Origin: Luminiphilus sp.
GTDB lineage: Bacteria > Pseudomonadota > Gammaproteobacteria > Pseudomonadales > Halieaceae
Assembly (NCBI GenBank): GCA_029242325.1
Contig: JAQWUD010000014.1
Coordinates: 1 to 64,000 of the forward strand
DNA: 64,000 nt
Direction of reading: 5' to 3'
The translations under genes and the position numbers were made by a program. Numbering within the stretch: position 1 is the first letter of the stretch; each line of letters begins with the position of its first letter. The notes beneath the pieces are model-generated. The model had not been told where the DNA came from, did no database searches, and was given only the letters and a program-made list of their open reading frames with translations. Below are positions 36,287-46,095 of this stretch, piece by piece.

Positions 36287-37154
36287 CAGACCAGCGTAGC
36301 TTGTCTCGGCAACTGGCATAAAAACTATAGCCGGGCGGATGGAGCAGCGTGAGCTCGCGGGATTTCTTGCGAACTCGCACTGAATCTCCAGGTAAAGCCG
36401 TAATCGAAATCTGTCCATCGCAGGTAATAGGTGGATGGATGTCGTTGCGAGAGACCACATCGATCCGAATCTCGCTTTGACCGCTGACAACGATAGGGCG
36501 GCTGGTCAGCGAGTGGGGAAACATCGGCACGAGAACCAATACGTCCAATCCGGGGTACATGATCGGCCCCCCTGCGGACAAGCAATATGCCGTCGATCCT
36601 GTTGGGGTCGCTATCAGCAAACCATCTGCATTGAGGCGATACACAAACTCACCACCAATACTCAATTCAAACTCAACCATTTGTGCCGACGCGCCTGAAT
36701 TCACCACAATATCGTTCAGGGCTTCACCTCGCCCGACAACTTGCTCTCCTCGCCATACTTCAGTGTCCAGCAGAAACCGGCGGTCACTGAGATAATTGCC
36801 ATCTAGGACGTTACTCACCTGATCCAGTAATTCGTCGGGGCTAACATCGGTCAGAAATCCCAGCCGACCCCGATTGATGCCAATAACGGGGGTATCGTGC
36901 TTAACCAGTGTGCGCGCCGCGCTCAGCAGGCTGCCATCACCGCCAATGACAATCGCCAAATCGACCATAGCGCCGATCTGATCCCGAGACTCCATTTCAC
37001 GCCTCTCAAACTGTGACAGCGTGGCGAGGCGATCCTCTATCGTCACCTGCAACCCGCGGTCATCGAGCAGCTTAAGCAATCTCGACACGATTTCCTCAAC
37101 TCCGGGATGCTCGCGCCTGCCCAGCAAACCAACATGATTAAAAGTCGCAGTCAT
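36270..37154 (-). CDS. nadK: NAD kinase
   Basis: A 294-residue ATP-NAD kinase making NADP. Motifs: GGDGSLLSAART (71-82, catalytic Asp D73), INRGRLGFLTDVSPDE, NDIVVNSG, and PTGSTAYCLSAGGPI. Length and motif order are complete. It heads a minus-strand run with the rhomboid protease, yeaC, DUF2797 and pepN. A 187-base gap separates it from lipA and holds no gene I can support. Confidence 0.95.
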   Translation of the reverse strand: MTATFNHVGLLGRREHPGVEEIVSRLLKLLDDRGLQVTIEDRLATLSQFERREMESRDQIGAMVDLAIVIGGDGSLLSAARTLVKHDTPVIGINRGRLGFLTDVSPDELLDQVSNVLDGNYLSDRRFLLDTEVWRGEQVVGRGEALNDIVVNSGASAQMVEFELSIGGEFVYRLNADGLLIATPTGSTAYCLSAGGPIMYPGLDVLVLVPMFPHSLTSRPIVVSGQSEIRIDVVSRNDIHPPITCDGQISITALPGDSVRVRKKSRELTLLHPPGYSFYASCRDKLRWSDALVK

Positions 37155-37341
37155 TGAGTCATCAACCCCTCTGGCACTGCCTAACCATCGCTATGGAGCA
37201 GCGCCCGAAACATTCACCCTCTTTGCAAATAGAGGAAATCGTCATCCCGCTCGCTGGCCATTTGGCACCCATTGATGCCAGTGCAGGCAGCTGCCGGAGC
37301 AGTCGAGCAAGAGCGTACTCTGTGCTCCGAAAATACTCATG

Positions 37342-38334
37342 TCAAACCGACCCAAGTCCCACATTATTATGTTCAAGTACGCGCTCTGCTCGGTAGCTTG
37401 AGCGTACAAACACCCCGGAGACCACTTCCAAAAAACCTCGCTCTAAACCCCATTCCCGATAGCGTTCGAATTCGTCGGGGGTTACAAACCGTTCAACCGG
37501 CAGATGATTTCGAGTGGGTTGAAGATATTGACCCAGTGTGAGCACATCGACTGAATGACTGCGCAGCTCATCCATACAGGCCTTGATTTCATCCTCCCGC
37601 TCACCGAGACCCAGCATTAACGATGTCTTGGTAATGACATCGCGCCGATAGGCCTTGCCATGGGCCAGAACACTCAAGGTTTGTTGGTAACCCGCACGCG
37701 GATCTCTGACCGGATGAGTGAGTCTCTCGACCGTTTCAACATTTTGCGCAAACACCTCGATGCCTGAGTCCAAAAGCCGCTCCACAGACTCGGGTTCGCC
37801 TAAAAAATCGGGGGTCAGCGCCTCAATTGCGGTATGGGGATTGAGCGCTTTGGTGGCTCTCACCACGGCCGCGTAATGACCCGCACCGCCGTCGGGCAAA
37901 TCGTCTCGATTCACTGACGTGAGTACCACGTATCGTAAACCCATGAGGCGAACAGCCTCCGCGGTGTTAGCAGGCTCGTCAGCATCGAGCCAACCGCCGG
38001 GGTTCCCGGTATTCACAGAGCAAAAACGACATGCCCTAGTGCAAACATCGCCCATAAGCATAATGGTCGCGGTTCCCGCACTCCAACACTCAGAGATATT
38101 TGGGCATTTTGCCTCCTCGCAGACGGTGGCGAGCCGATGCTCATGAACTATGGACCGCACCGCTTCGAACTTCGGGCTGCTATGAATGCGCATGCGCAAC
38201 CACTCTGGCTTGGCAAGGCGCTCGCCATTTATCGAAGACGCCTTGATACCATCCTTAATCACGCTCATGCCACGGTCATTGGTGAACTTTTCGCCACTGT
38301 CGATCTGGCTCACGGGAATGCGCTTATCGTTCAT
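37342..38334 (-). CDS. lipA: lipoyl synthase
   Basis: A 330-residue radical SAM enzyme inserting two sulfurs into the octanoyl chain of lipoyl-dependent proteins. The auxiliary cluster Cys are C72, C77 and C83 ([12 protein letters not shown]). The radical SAM cluster is C98, C102 and C105 (CTRACRFC). The C-terminal RSSYRAE supplies the Ser ligand of the auxiliary cluster. No lipB is adjacent, which is unusual since lipB and lipA are often paired. Confidence 0.95.
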   Translation of the reverse strand: MNDKRIPVSQIDSGEKFTNDRGMSVIKDGIKASSINGERLAKPEWLRMRIHSSPKFEAVRSIVHEHRLATVCEEAKCPNISECWSAGTATIMLMGDVCTRACRFCSVNTGNPGGWLDADEPANTAEAVRLMGLRYVVLTSVNRDDLPDGGAGHYAAVVRATKALNPHTAIEALTPDFLGEPESVERLLDSGIEVFAQNVETVERLTHPVRDPRAGYQQTLSVLAHGKAYRRDVITKTSLMLGLGEREDEIKACMDELRSHSVDVLTLGQYLQPTRNHLPVERFVTPDEFERYREWGLERGFLEVVSGVFVRSSYRAERVLEHNNVGLGSV

Positions 38335-38352
38335 CGTGTCGTCACGGACATT

Positions 38353-40482
38353 TCAGCCACCAGCAGCACTGAGTCGCACGGGCACACCGTTGACTGCTGC
38401 ATTCCCCGACAACGCATCGACAAGCTGATCATCGGTGATGTCGTTGCAGCTCACCCCTGCATGTCGGTTGGCGATGCCTGATCGCGTGCCTGATCGCCCA
38501 TGCCCGTAACCGTGGGGCAAACTCACCACACCCGGCATCATTTCGTCTGAGGGTGCCAACTCAGCGTCCACCTGCCCCACCCTGCTGGCGACTGATACCG
38601 TCATACCCGCTGACCATCCTTCCTTGGCAACATCATCAGGATGCATCAACAACTGGCATCGAGGCCTACCCTTCATCAACCGCTGATGGTTATGCATCCA
38701 CGAATTATTGTCTCGCACATGACGCCTCCCGATCAGTCTATAACTATCAACTCTATCGGACATCTCTGTAACAAAGCGGTCAATGTCAGCCAGCAGCTCC
38801 GGAATCGCCAAATGAATACGTTTATCCGGGGTCTGCAATCTCTCTGGGCACGATGGCTCCAGGGGCCCGAGATCGATACCTGAGGGGTGCTCACTCAGCT
38901 TTTCAATACTCAGTTGCCACTCAGTTGCGTCTCCATAGGGCCCGGCTCTCAGCGCCATATCCACCAAAGCGTGGGGTGGTTGACTCGGCAAAGGTTTGAG
39001 ATTGAGCTTAGAGGCGACCCGGTTACCCAATTCCGTGAAGATCTCCCAGTCGTGCATCGCGCCCTCCGTTTTGTCGAATACGGGGGGGTTGTAACGAGCC
39101 GTGTTGCGAATCGCCAGGTTATGAAAGCCAATATCGTAATGATCATGCTCCAGCGGCGAACTGGGCGGCAAGATCACATCTGCATGTCGGGTGGTTTCGT
39201 TGAGCGCTGGATCTACCGAAATCATAAAATCTATTTCCTCCAACGCCTCATCCAGCGACGCACCGTTGGGCGTTGACAGCACAGGATTACCTGCGCCGGT
39301 GAACATCAATCGAATCTGTCCTTCACCGGGAGTCCGTATTTCTTCGACCATGGTTGCGGCAGGTAACTCTCGGTTAAATTCGGGGAGTCCTCGGGCACGG
39401 CTGGTGAACCGCGCAAAACCGCCAGGATTGGTATTCGCCACCTGATCCATGGCCGGTAGCGTGAACAAGCTACCTCCAAGTTTATCCAGGTTACCCGTTG
39501 CCACGTTGATAACAAGGATTGCCCACTGACATAACGCACCGTATGCCTGGGTACTGACACCCATCCGACCGTAACAAATGCCTGCCTCCGCTTCGGCAAA
39601 TTCATGAGCCACCCGCTCGATGTCACCGGAAGGAATGCCCGTCAGCGCGGATGCCCAACTCGGCGTCAACGCCGTGACCGACTCACCCATCTCGGACAGC
39701 CCATCGGTGAATGCTGCCAAAGGGCCAGGCTTGATCAAATCATCGCGGAACAATACGTGTAACACCGCCAATAAGAAGGCTGCATCTGATCCCGGCTGGA
39801 TAAACAGGTGCTCCGAAGCGAGTTCCGCCGTCTCGGTCCTTCTCGGGTCAATGACTAACAGCTTGCCGCCCCGCGACGTGAGCGCTTTGAGGCGCCGCCG
39901 GACATCAGGGACGGTCCACATGCTCCCGTTCGAGGCCAGAGGATTGGCGCCCAGCATCAGAAAATAGTCCGTGTTGTCGACATCCGGCACCGGCTGGAGG
40001 AGCATGTGCCCAAAACACCACATTGAGACAAGGTGATGCGGTAGCTGGTCAACCGATGTCGCCGAGAATCGATTTCTGGTGCGAATGTGCCGAAACAGGT
40101 TTCTTTGGTGTGTCAGCATCCCGTAGTTGTGCACCGACGGATTGCCAAAGTAAGCGCCCACCGCATCCACACCAAATTGCTGAATCGTAGAAGCGAGGGC
40201 GTCAGCCGCCAGATCCAGCGCTTCGGGCCACTCTATTTCAACGTGTTGGTACTTGCCGACCGCTGACCTCACTCGCTTGAGAGGTTTGCGCAGCCGATCG
40301 GGGTCTTCGTGAATGTCCTTTAATGCTGCCGCTTTCGGACACACGTGACCGCGACTCAGGGGATCATTGCGATCTCCGCGGATATCGACCACGGTCTCTC
40401 CCTCAGTTTTAATCACGAGCCCGCACATGGCCTCGCAAAGATGGCAGACCCTGTGGTGGGTTACGATGCTGGCATCACTCAT
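38353..40482 (-). CDS. molybdopterin-dependent oxidoreductase
   Basis: A 709-residue bis-MGD enzyme of the formate dehydrogenase / DMSO reductase superfamily. An N-terminal [4Fe-4S] site is formed by C13, C16, C20 and C48 (VCHLCEAMC..GHVCPKA). LMLGANPLASNG, LLVIDPRRTETAELASEHLFIQPGSDAAFL and a C-terminal MopB domain (LLMHPDDVAKEGWSAGMTVSVASRVG) follow. No Tat signal, so it is cytoplasmic. No electron-transfer or membrane subunits are adjacent, so it acts as an orphan catalytic subunit. The substrate cannot be told. The start at 40482 removes eight non-family residues. Confidence 0.85.
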   Translation of the reverse strand: MSDASIVTHHRVCHLCEAMCGLVIKTEGETVVDIRGDRNDPLSRGHVCPKAAALKDIHEDPDRLRKPLKRVRSAVGKYQHVEIEWPEALDLAADALASTIQQFGVDAVGAYFGNPSVHNYGMLTHQRNLFRHIRTRNRFSATSVDQLPHHLVSMWCFGHMLLQPVPDVDNTDYFLMLGANPLASNGSMWTVPDVRRRLKALTSRGGKLLVIDPRRTETAELASEHLFIQPGSDAAFLLAVLHVLFRDDLIKPGPLAAFTDGLSEMGESVTALTPSWASALTGIPSGDIERVAHEFAEAEAGICYGRMGVSTQAYGALCQWAILVINVATGNLDKLGGSLFTLPAMDQVANTNPGGFARFTSRARGLPEFNRELPAATMVEEIRTPGEGQIRLMFTGAGNPVLSTPNGASLDEALEEIDFMISVDPALNETTRHADVILPPSSPLEHDHYDIGFHNLAIRNTARYNPPVFDKTEGAMHDWEIFTELGNRVASKLNLKPLPSQPPHALVDMALRAGPYGDATEWQLSIEKLSEHPSGIDLGPLEPSCPERLQTPDKRIHLAIPELLADIDRFVTEMSDRVDSYRLIGRRHVRDNNSWMHNHQRLMKGRPRCQLLMHPDDVAKEGWSAGMTVSVASRVGQVDAELAPSDEMMPGVVSLPHGYGHGRSGTRSGIANRHAGVSCNDITDDQLVDALSGNAAVNGVPVRLSAAGG

Positions 40483-40610
40483 TGCGCTCTCTTTCCTTCT
40501 AAACACGCCGCTTTAGTTGCCGCCGTAATGTGAACCGCAGCATGGTCAAGGCTTCCTCTGGACACCACAGCGCCTACCCCGATCACATCCTAGCATCTGA
40601 GGAGATGACA

Positions 40611-41390
40611 TCAGGAAAAACAGGGGGCTCTGCCCTCCATCTGTGCCGTCGCGGCTTCAATCTGATTCGGTCGGCCAATAATCTGGGTTTGCTCAGCGGA
40701 CTCAGCCAAAAGCAGCGCCTCGTCAGTACTGTCCGCGAGCGCGTTGGACAGACGCTTGGCTGCCTGTATCGCTTGCGGGTTCTTGCCTGCTATTTCCTCA
40801 GCCAAATCCATAGCACGCTGCAGAGGATCTTCCGCTGTTTCAGTGGCGAATCCTAAGTCACAGGCCTCAGCCCCGGAGAACTGGGCATGGGTGTACACCA
40901 GCTTTCGCAACACATCATCCCGCACATTGCCACGCCACAGCGGATAACCCGCCATATCGGGCACCAAGCCCCACCGTAGCTCCATCACCGCACAGCGCGT
41001 TTCTGGATGAATTACGCGGATATCGGCCCCGGACATAATGTTGAGGCCGCCGCCAATGGCAACACCGTGCACCGCAGCAATCACCGGTGCGGGAAGTGTG
41101 CGCCAACCCCAGGCGACTTGCTGCACTTGATTGGCAATACCATGGGTGCGCGGCATCAGGTCCAAAGATTCCACCTCACCGCCAAAGTTGGAGAGATCCA
41201 GCCCGGCGCAGAAGCCTCGGCCTTCACCAGATACCACAACGGCTCTGAGTTCAGGTTGCGCCGCCAACTCGTTGATCGCACCACAAATGGCCTCGAACAT
41301 TGCGGGGTCTAACGCGTTGATTTTGTCAGAACGGGTCAGCGTCACGTGCGCGATATGCGCTGAAACATCAATGGAAACTCGGTTGGCCAT
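40611..41390 (-). CDS. enoyl-CoA hydratase/isomerase family protein
   Basis: A 259-residue crotonase-fold protein. The oxyanion-hole segments are FCAGLDLSNFGG and AVHGVAIGGGLNIMSGADIRV. The second has an acidic pattern like crotonases that handle CoA esters. It could be a hydratase, isomerase or related enzyme. The ATG at 41390 (MANRVSIDV) is the family start; an ORF to 41540 adds an unrelated leader. Neighbours (molybdoenzyme, asparagine synthetase) give no pathway clue. Confidence 0.82.
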   Translation of the reverse strand: MANRVSIDVSAHIAHVTLTRSDKINALDPAMFEAICGAINELAAQPELRAVVVSGEGRGFCAGLDLSNFGGEVESLDLMPRTHGIANQVQQVAWGWRTLPAPVIAAVHGVAIGGGLNIMSGADIRVIHPETRCAVMELRWGLVPDMAGYPLWRGNVRDDVLRKLVYTHAQFSGAEACDLGFATETAEDPLQRAMDLAEEIAGKNPQAIQAAKRLSNALADSTDEALLLAESAEQTQIIGRPNQIEAATAQMEGRAPCFS

Positions 41391-41547
41391 ATCGGACTCC
41401 GGATGGGGGGGAAGCACGTCAGGTTGAAACATTAGCCACACCACAAGTCGTTTGGTCAGTGGTCCGCCTGTTCCATTATAACGGCCTCCGCAAGAGACAT
41501 GTGGATCTGACGGGGATTTTAAAACCGCTCCGCCAGTCACTGCAGAG

Positions 41548-43359
41548 TCACTCGGACAATAACCTCAGGGGATCCGCCGCTTCCGGCATATCAGTCATCG
41601 TCGACTCGACGAAAAAGCGGTGCCAGAGTGCAAACTGCAATAGTGTCATCAGCTGACGGCCAACCCGCTGCGTGCGCCCCTGCTCTGATAAGAGGTCACT
41701 CACGCCCTGAGGCCGAAACCACTCCCTGATGGCTGCGTTGTTGTGCAACGCGGTAGAAAGTGCGGCCAGTCTGTCGCCCTGCCACCAATCATTGACTGGG
41801 ACGTAGAACCCGCGCTTCTTTGCACCAAAGTGCTCTGTAGGCATGAAGCCCGCTGCCCAGGTTTTGAGGATCTTCTTGCCCTCTCGCGCGTCTCTTTTTT
41901 GATCATCAGGCAGGGCGAGGCCAAATGAAACGACCCGTCTGTCAACGAACGGCATCCGTCCTTCTATGCCATGTGCCATCAACATCCGATCCGCCTTCAC
42001 CAGCAAGTTATCGGGTAATGCGTGCTCCAGATCCAGCGCCTGCATCTTCTGCAAGTCAGTCCACTGATCAGGATAAGATTGCCAACTCTCAATTAATGGC
42101 TGTCGCCAGCCCGTGCGAGCGGCAGTGAGTGCTTCTCCGAGTAACCGCTTCGCCACGCCGCCTCGCAAGTCTCCCCGCGACCTGAATCCTCCGGTACCCG
42201 GGAACAAGATGTCTTTGAACAGCCGTTCAACCCTGCTCGTACGGTAGCGACCATAGCCAGCAAAACTCTCGTCACCCCCCTCACCCGAGAACACGACTTT
42301 CATCGAGCGGCTTGCCTCCTCGGCGAGCAACAGGGTGGGCAGACTCGCGGGGTCGCGCATAAGATCGTCTGCGGCCCACACCACCTGAGGCATGCGACAG
42401 AGCATGTCTCCCGCATGCGGAGTGATCACGCGGTGATTGGTATGAAAATGCTGCGCGAGCTGAGTCGCCACGTCGAGTTCGTCACCCACCGAAGAGTCAG
42501 GGAAGCCGAGTGAAAAGGTATGGATGTCTGTCATACCGTAACGCCGCATGAGTCCCAGCAACACGGTCGAATCCACCCCTGCAGACAAAAACAGCCCGAT
42601 TGGCACATCGGCACGCTGATGCTGCGTGAATACGGTCTCCATCAATTTATCAAGGGCCGCTACCGGCTGCTCCTCTCTGAACGGCACCACCTCGCTGACT
42701 TGCCAATGACGCCATCGCCCCTCGATACGACCCGCCCGAATCAACACCGCCTCTCCGGCAAGCACGCGTTCGACCATCTTGAACGGCGTACTTCGCGCGA
42801 GCGGATGCTGGCCCTCTACGTATTGCACCAGTGCGGTGGCGCAAAGATCGGGGGTAGAAGGCATCAGGGTGAGCAGTGCTTTGAGCTCAGACGCAAAACG
42901 CACACCCTCCCCAGCCGTTGTAAGGTAAAGGGGCTTCATCCCGAGAGGATCGCGCGCCAGTAATACCTCCTGTGTCTCAGTATCATGCAAGGCGAAGGCA
43001 TACATACCTTCTAGCCGCTCCAGAACCGCTCTGCCCCAGACAGCGTAGCCCTGCAGAATCACCTCACAGTCCGAACCCGTAAGAAACTTTGCACCAGCGG
43101 AGTGGAGTTCAGCTCTCAGCTCGAGATGGTTGTAGATCTCGCCATTGGCAACCAGCACGTAACGACCGCACTCAGAGCGCAGTGGCTGGGCTCCACCCTC
43201 GAGGTCGATAATGGATAACCGCGTGTGCCCGAGTGCGACACCCTGACGCACAGACTCACCTCGACCATCTGGCCCACGATGGCTGAGCGCTGCAATCGCA
43301 TGATAAAAGCGATCGGTATCCAACTCGCCTGCAGCGGCGTAACCCAGCAATCCACACAT
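41548..43359 (-). CDS. asnB: asparagine synthetase, glutamine-hydrolysing
   Basis: A 603-residue AsnB-type enzyme. The amidotransferase nucleophile is Cys2 (MCGLLGY). The N-terminal Ntn domain shows SHRGPDG and NGEIYNH. The synthetase domain has the PPi loop FLSAGVDST (about 257-265) and FSGEGGDESFAGYGR. It makes asparagine from aspartate, ATP and glutamine. Such AsnB paralogues also occur in polysaccharide and secondary-metabolite loci. It is divergent from a glycosyltransferase gene 181 bases away, which mildly favours a surface-polysaccharide context. Confidence 0.88.
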   Translation of the reverse strand: MCGLLGYAAAGELDTDRFYHAIAALSHRGPDGRGESVRQGVALGHTRLSIIDLEGGAQPLRSECGRYVLVANGEIYNHLELRAELHSAGAKFLTGSDCEVILQGYAVWGRAVLERLEGMYAFALHDTETQEVLLARDPLGMKPLYLTTAGEGVRFASELKALLTLMPSTPDLCATALVQYVEGQHPLARSTPFKMVERVLAGEAVLIRAGRIEGRWRHWQVSEVVPFREEQPVAALDKLMETVFTQHQRADVPIGLFLSAGVDSTVLLGLMRRYGMTDIHTFSLGFPDSSVGDELDVATQLAQHFHTNHRVITPHAGDMLCRMPQVVWAADDLMRDPASLPTLLLAEEASRSMKVVFSGEGGDESFAGYGRYRTSRVERLFKDILFPGTGGFRSRGDLRGGVAKRLLGEALTAARTGWRQPLIESWQSYPDQWTDLQKMQALDLEHALPDNLLVKADRMLMAHGIEGRMPFVDRRVVSFGLALPDDQKRDAREGKKILKTWAAGFMPTEHFGAKKRGFYVPVNDWWQGDRLAALSTALHNNAAIREWFRPQGVSDLLSEQGRTQRVGRQLMTLLQFALWHRFFVESTMTDMPEAADPLRLLSE

Positions 43360-43540
43360 TTAGTCACACCCACTCACGGTGCACACCACCGGAAGACTGC
43401 CGCGCAGCAATTTATCAATCATTCGACCACAGAGTCCTTATCGCAAGCCGTTGAGTGTAAGCCCAGCGCCATCTGCCACCAAGCGATGGACTGGCCTCTG
43501 TGCTAGGCTGGCGTTCTAATTCGTCACTGGACGACTCAGC

Positions 43541-44650
43541 GTGACTCGGCCAAAACTAGCGATTCTGGTGTCTTTTTCCGGACAAGGCGGCGTCGAGAGA
43601 ATGATCGCGAATCTCAGCCAAGCGCTTGCCCTCGCTAACATTGATCTGGACGTTCTTCTGATTAAAGCCAGAGGCCCGCACGTGGCGGCATTGCCCAGCG
43701 CAGCAACAGTCATCAAGCTAAAATCGCGTCATACGGCGACCTCGGTGTGGGAGGTGGCTCGATACCTTCGCAGCGCGCGCCCGGATGCCCTCCTTGCCGT
43801 GAAGCATCGCGCCATTTTAGCGGCGCTTCGTGCCCGCAGCCTCGCCAGAGCGGACACCCCCATATCGGGACGCCTTGGCACAACGGTATCGGCAGCACTG
43901 GCCAACAAGTCGGAGCGACGCAAACGGCACTGGTACCGTGCGATGAAAAAGTATTACCCGCGCCTGCACCGATTAATTGCAGTATCACAGGGCGTCGCCA
44001 ATGATGTCATAAGCATTACCGGCATGCCTCAAAGTCAGGTCCCCGTGGTCAGAAACCCCACTATTTCGCCCGAGCTACTCACCGCAGCGCAAGAGCACAT
44101 CAGCCATCCCTGGCTTGAAAACCCCGCCACACCGGTCATCCTTGGCGTCGGGAGACTAACCGAGCAGAAAGACTTTGCCACGATGCTGTCGGCCTTCGCG
44201 CGCGTCACCAAAGTGCGCCCTGCCCGCCTGATTATTTTGGGCGAGGGCAATTTACGCGATGCCCTCGAGGCTCAGGCGGTGGCTCTGGGCGTATCGGAGA
44301 GCGTGGTACTGCCCGGGTTTCAGGCCAATCCCTGGGCATGGATGCGGCACGCAACACTCTTCGTGCTGTCGTCCCGGTGGGAGGGCTCGCCCAATACACT
44401 GACCGAAGCCATGGCGCTCGGTGTCCCTGTCGTCAGTACTGATTGTCCGAGTGGACCGACGGAGTTGCTCGACGGAGGCAAGATTGCTCCCCTGGTGCCC
44501 ATGGGCGATCCGGAGGCGCTGTCACAAGCTATCCTCGCCGTACTGGCTGAACCACCTGATCCTCGGACGCTCATTCAGGCGGTGGCTCCGTATCATCGCG
44601 ATGTCAGCGCAACGGCCTACCTCCGGGTGATGGCGCTCTCGCATTCCTAA
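43541..44650 (+). CDS. GT4-family glycosyltransferase
   Basis: A 369-residue GT-B glycosyltransferase starting at GTG (TRPKLAILVSFSGQGGVERMI). The acceptor-side loop GQGGVERM is followed by a nucleotide-sugar domain with LGVGRLTEQKDF, ILGEGNLRDALEAQA and an intact EX7E motif in RWEGSPNTLTEAMALG. It probably adds a hexose in LPS or exopolysaccharide synthesis, with donor and acceptor unknown. It stands between asnB (divergent) and a secreted SnoaL-like protein, without other glycan genes nearby. Confidence 0.82.
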   Translation: MTRPKLAILVSFSGQGGVERMIANLSQALALANIDLDVLLIKARGPHVAALPSAATVIKLKSRHTATSVWEVARYLRSARPDALLAVKHRAILAALRARSLARADTPISGRLGTTVSAALANKSERRKRHWYRAMKKYYPRLHRLIAVSQGVANDVISITGMPQSQVPVVRNPTISPELLTAAQEHISHPWLENPATPVILGVGRLTEQKDFATMLSAFARVTKVRPARLIILGEGNLRDALEAQAVALGVSESVVLPGFQANPWAWMRHATLFVLSSRWEGSPNTLTEAMALGVPVVSTDCPSGPTELLDGGKIAPLVPMGDPEALSQAILAVLAEPPDPRTLIQAVAPYHRDVSATAYLRVMALSHS

Positions 44651-44761
44651 CCCGCTGGGAACAGACGTCCGCTCGGCAGCGAGGTGCCCAACAAGTTCTT
44701 GCGGTGACCTGCTCGGGTGCACGACAATAATCTCCCCCGCCCAAAGAAAGGATCTCCCACC

Positions 44762-45253
44762 ATGCGACTATTCTCTCTGAAAACCCTCGCACTAAGCCTC
44801 ACGCTCAGCACGCTCTCATGGAACCCCGCTGTTCAGGCAGGTACCGATGAAGCAGAAATTCTTGCGCTGTATCAAGGCTGGATACGCGCCGTTGAGGGCA
44901 GCGATATCGGTGCTTACGTGGGAGGGCTGCATCCGGATATCAGCCTACGACCACCGGGGGTGTCAGGCTTGGATGGGAGAGAGAACTACCGTGAGTTTCT
45001 CGGCCCTGTATTTGAAACTGCAAGCTACGAAATCACTGTAGACGTGCCTCACAGCATTACCATGATGGGAGATGCGGCAGTCGTTGAATACGATTACACC
45101 ATTCGCCGTGTTGTCGACGCCAATGCGGACACGGCGCTGCCCGCGGGCGCGCTGGAAGGCGAATCGACGACCTCGCACTATATCGACATCGTGGCCAAGA
45201 ATGACAGCGGTGCTTGGAAGATACGCCTGCATAGTTGGTCCATGACCTTATGA
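44762..45253 (+). CDS. exported SnoaL/DUF4440-like protein
   Basis: A 163-residue protein with a signal peptide (LFSLKTLALSLTLSTLSWNPAVQAG) followed by an NTF2-like cone domain: EAEILALYQGWIRAVEGSDIGAYVGGLHPDISLRPP, then a beta sheet ending DSGAWKIRLHSWSM. NTF2-like domains include ketosteroid isomerases, polyketide cyclases and binding proteins. Which applies here is not shown. The start at 44762 follows an AAAGGA site. The stop overlaps the next gene (ATGA), which ties it to the dehydrogenase. Confidence 0.72.
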   Translation: MRLFSLKTLALSLTLSTLSWNPAVQAGTDEAEILALYQGWIRAVEGSDIGAYVGGLHPDISLRPPGVSGLDGRENYREFLGPVFETASYEITVDVPHSITMMGDAAVVEYDYTIRRVVDANADTALPAGALEGESTTSHYIDIVAKNDSGAWKIRLHSWSMTL

Positions 45254-46047
45254 TCGAGGGCGTGACCACGGCGCCACCCGGGTATGCGCTGATCACCGGC
45301 GCATCATCAGGACTAGGCGCTGAATTTGCTCAGCAATTGGCAGCCACGGGCAGGAACCTGATTTTGGTGGCACGCCGGGAAGACCGACTGCTCACGCTCG
45401 GGAACACGTTACGCACGCAGTACCAGATCACTGCTGAAATCATCGTGGCCGACCTCAGTGCGCCAGACGCAGGCAGGCACATTGCAGATACTTGCGATGC
45501 GGCAGGCTGGCAGGTGGATTGGCTGATCAACAATGCCGGCGTAGCAGGCCCTGACATCCTGCTGGATCGCGACTGGAGCGCGCAACAGCGCTTTTTTCAG
45601 CTCATGATGCTGTCGGTCGCAGATCTGTGCCACCGACTGATCCCGAGCATGGTAGAGCGTGGCCATGGCCGTGTTATCAATGTCGCTTCTGTTGCGGCAC
45701 GGGTGCCGCGATCTGGAGGGTGCAACTACGGCCCCTCGAAAGCATATCTGGTCGCCCTCTCGGAAGAGTTAAACCTGACTGTTGCTGCGAGAGGCGTCCA
45801 TGTGTCGGCGCTCTGCCCGGGTTTCACGCACACTGATTTCCATGAAACAGCGGGTCTGATGGAAATGAAGAAAAATATGGCGAAATGGCTCTGGTATGGC
45901 GCTGACACCGTAGTGAAAGACGCGATCAGGGGGGTGGAGCGCGGCAAACCCGTGGTCATTTCCGGTCGTTTGTACCGCTGGCTAGATCCCCTCTTTCAGT
46001 CCGTTTGGATACGACGCTTTCTGCGCGTTAAAGCGAGACCAGAGTAA
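45250..46047 (+). CDS. short-chain dehydrogenase/reductase
   Basis: A 265-residue classical SDR. The dinucleotide loop is GASSGLG (17-23), NNAG is at 94-97, and the catalytic Ser147, Tyr160 and Lys164 (YGPSK) are all present. Fatty-acyl or steroid-like alcohols are common substrates for relatives with this DltE-like pattern. The ATG at 45250 overlaps the SnoaL-like stop by four bases. It precedes a Tat-exported flavoprotein on the same strand. Confidence 0.85.
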   Translation: MIEGVTTAPPGYALITGASSGLGAEFAQQLAATGRNLILVARREDRLLTLGNTLRTQYQITAEIIVADLSAPDAGRHIADTCDAAGWQVDWLINNAGVAGPDILLDRDWSAQQRFFQLMMLSVADLCHRLIPSMVERGHGRVINVASVAARVPRSGGCNYGPSKAYLVALSEELNLTVAARGVHVSALCPGFTHTDFHETAGLMEMKKNMAKWLWYGADTVVKDAIRGVERGKPVVISGRLYRWLDPLFQSVWIRRFLRVKARPE

Positions 46048-46095
46048 TGCCCAAGGCGGCCTGTTCTCTCTGCACTCCACCAGAAGCGGAGCACA

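Noticed and set aside
36287-36490. Long N-terminal extension of the rhomboid protein
   Set aside because: This part is read from inside nadK in another frame; the ATG at 36286 gives a normal rhomboid.
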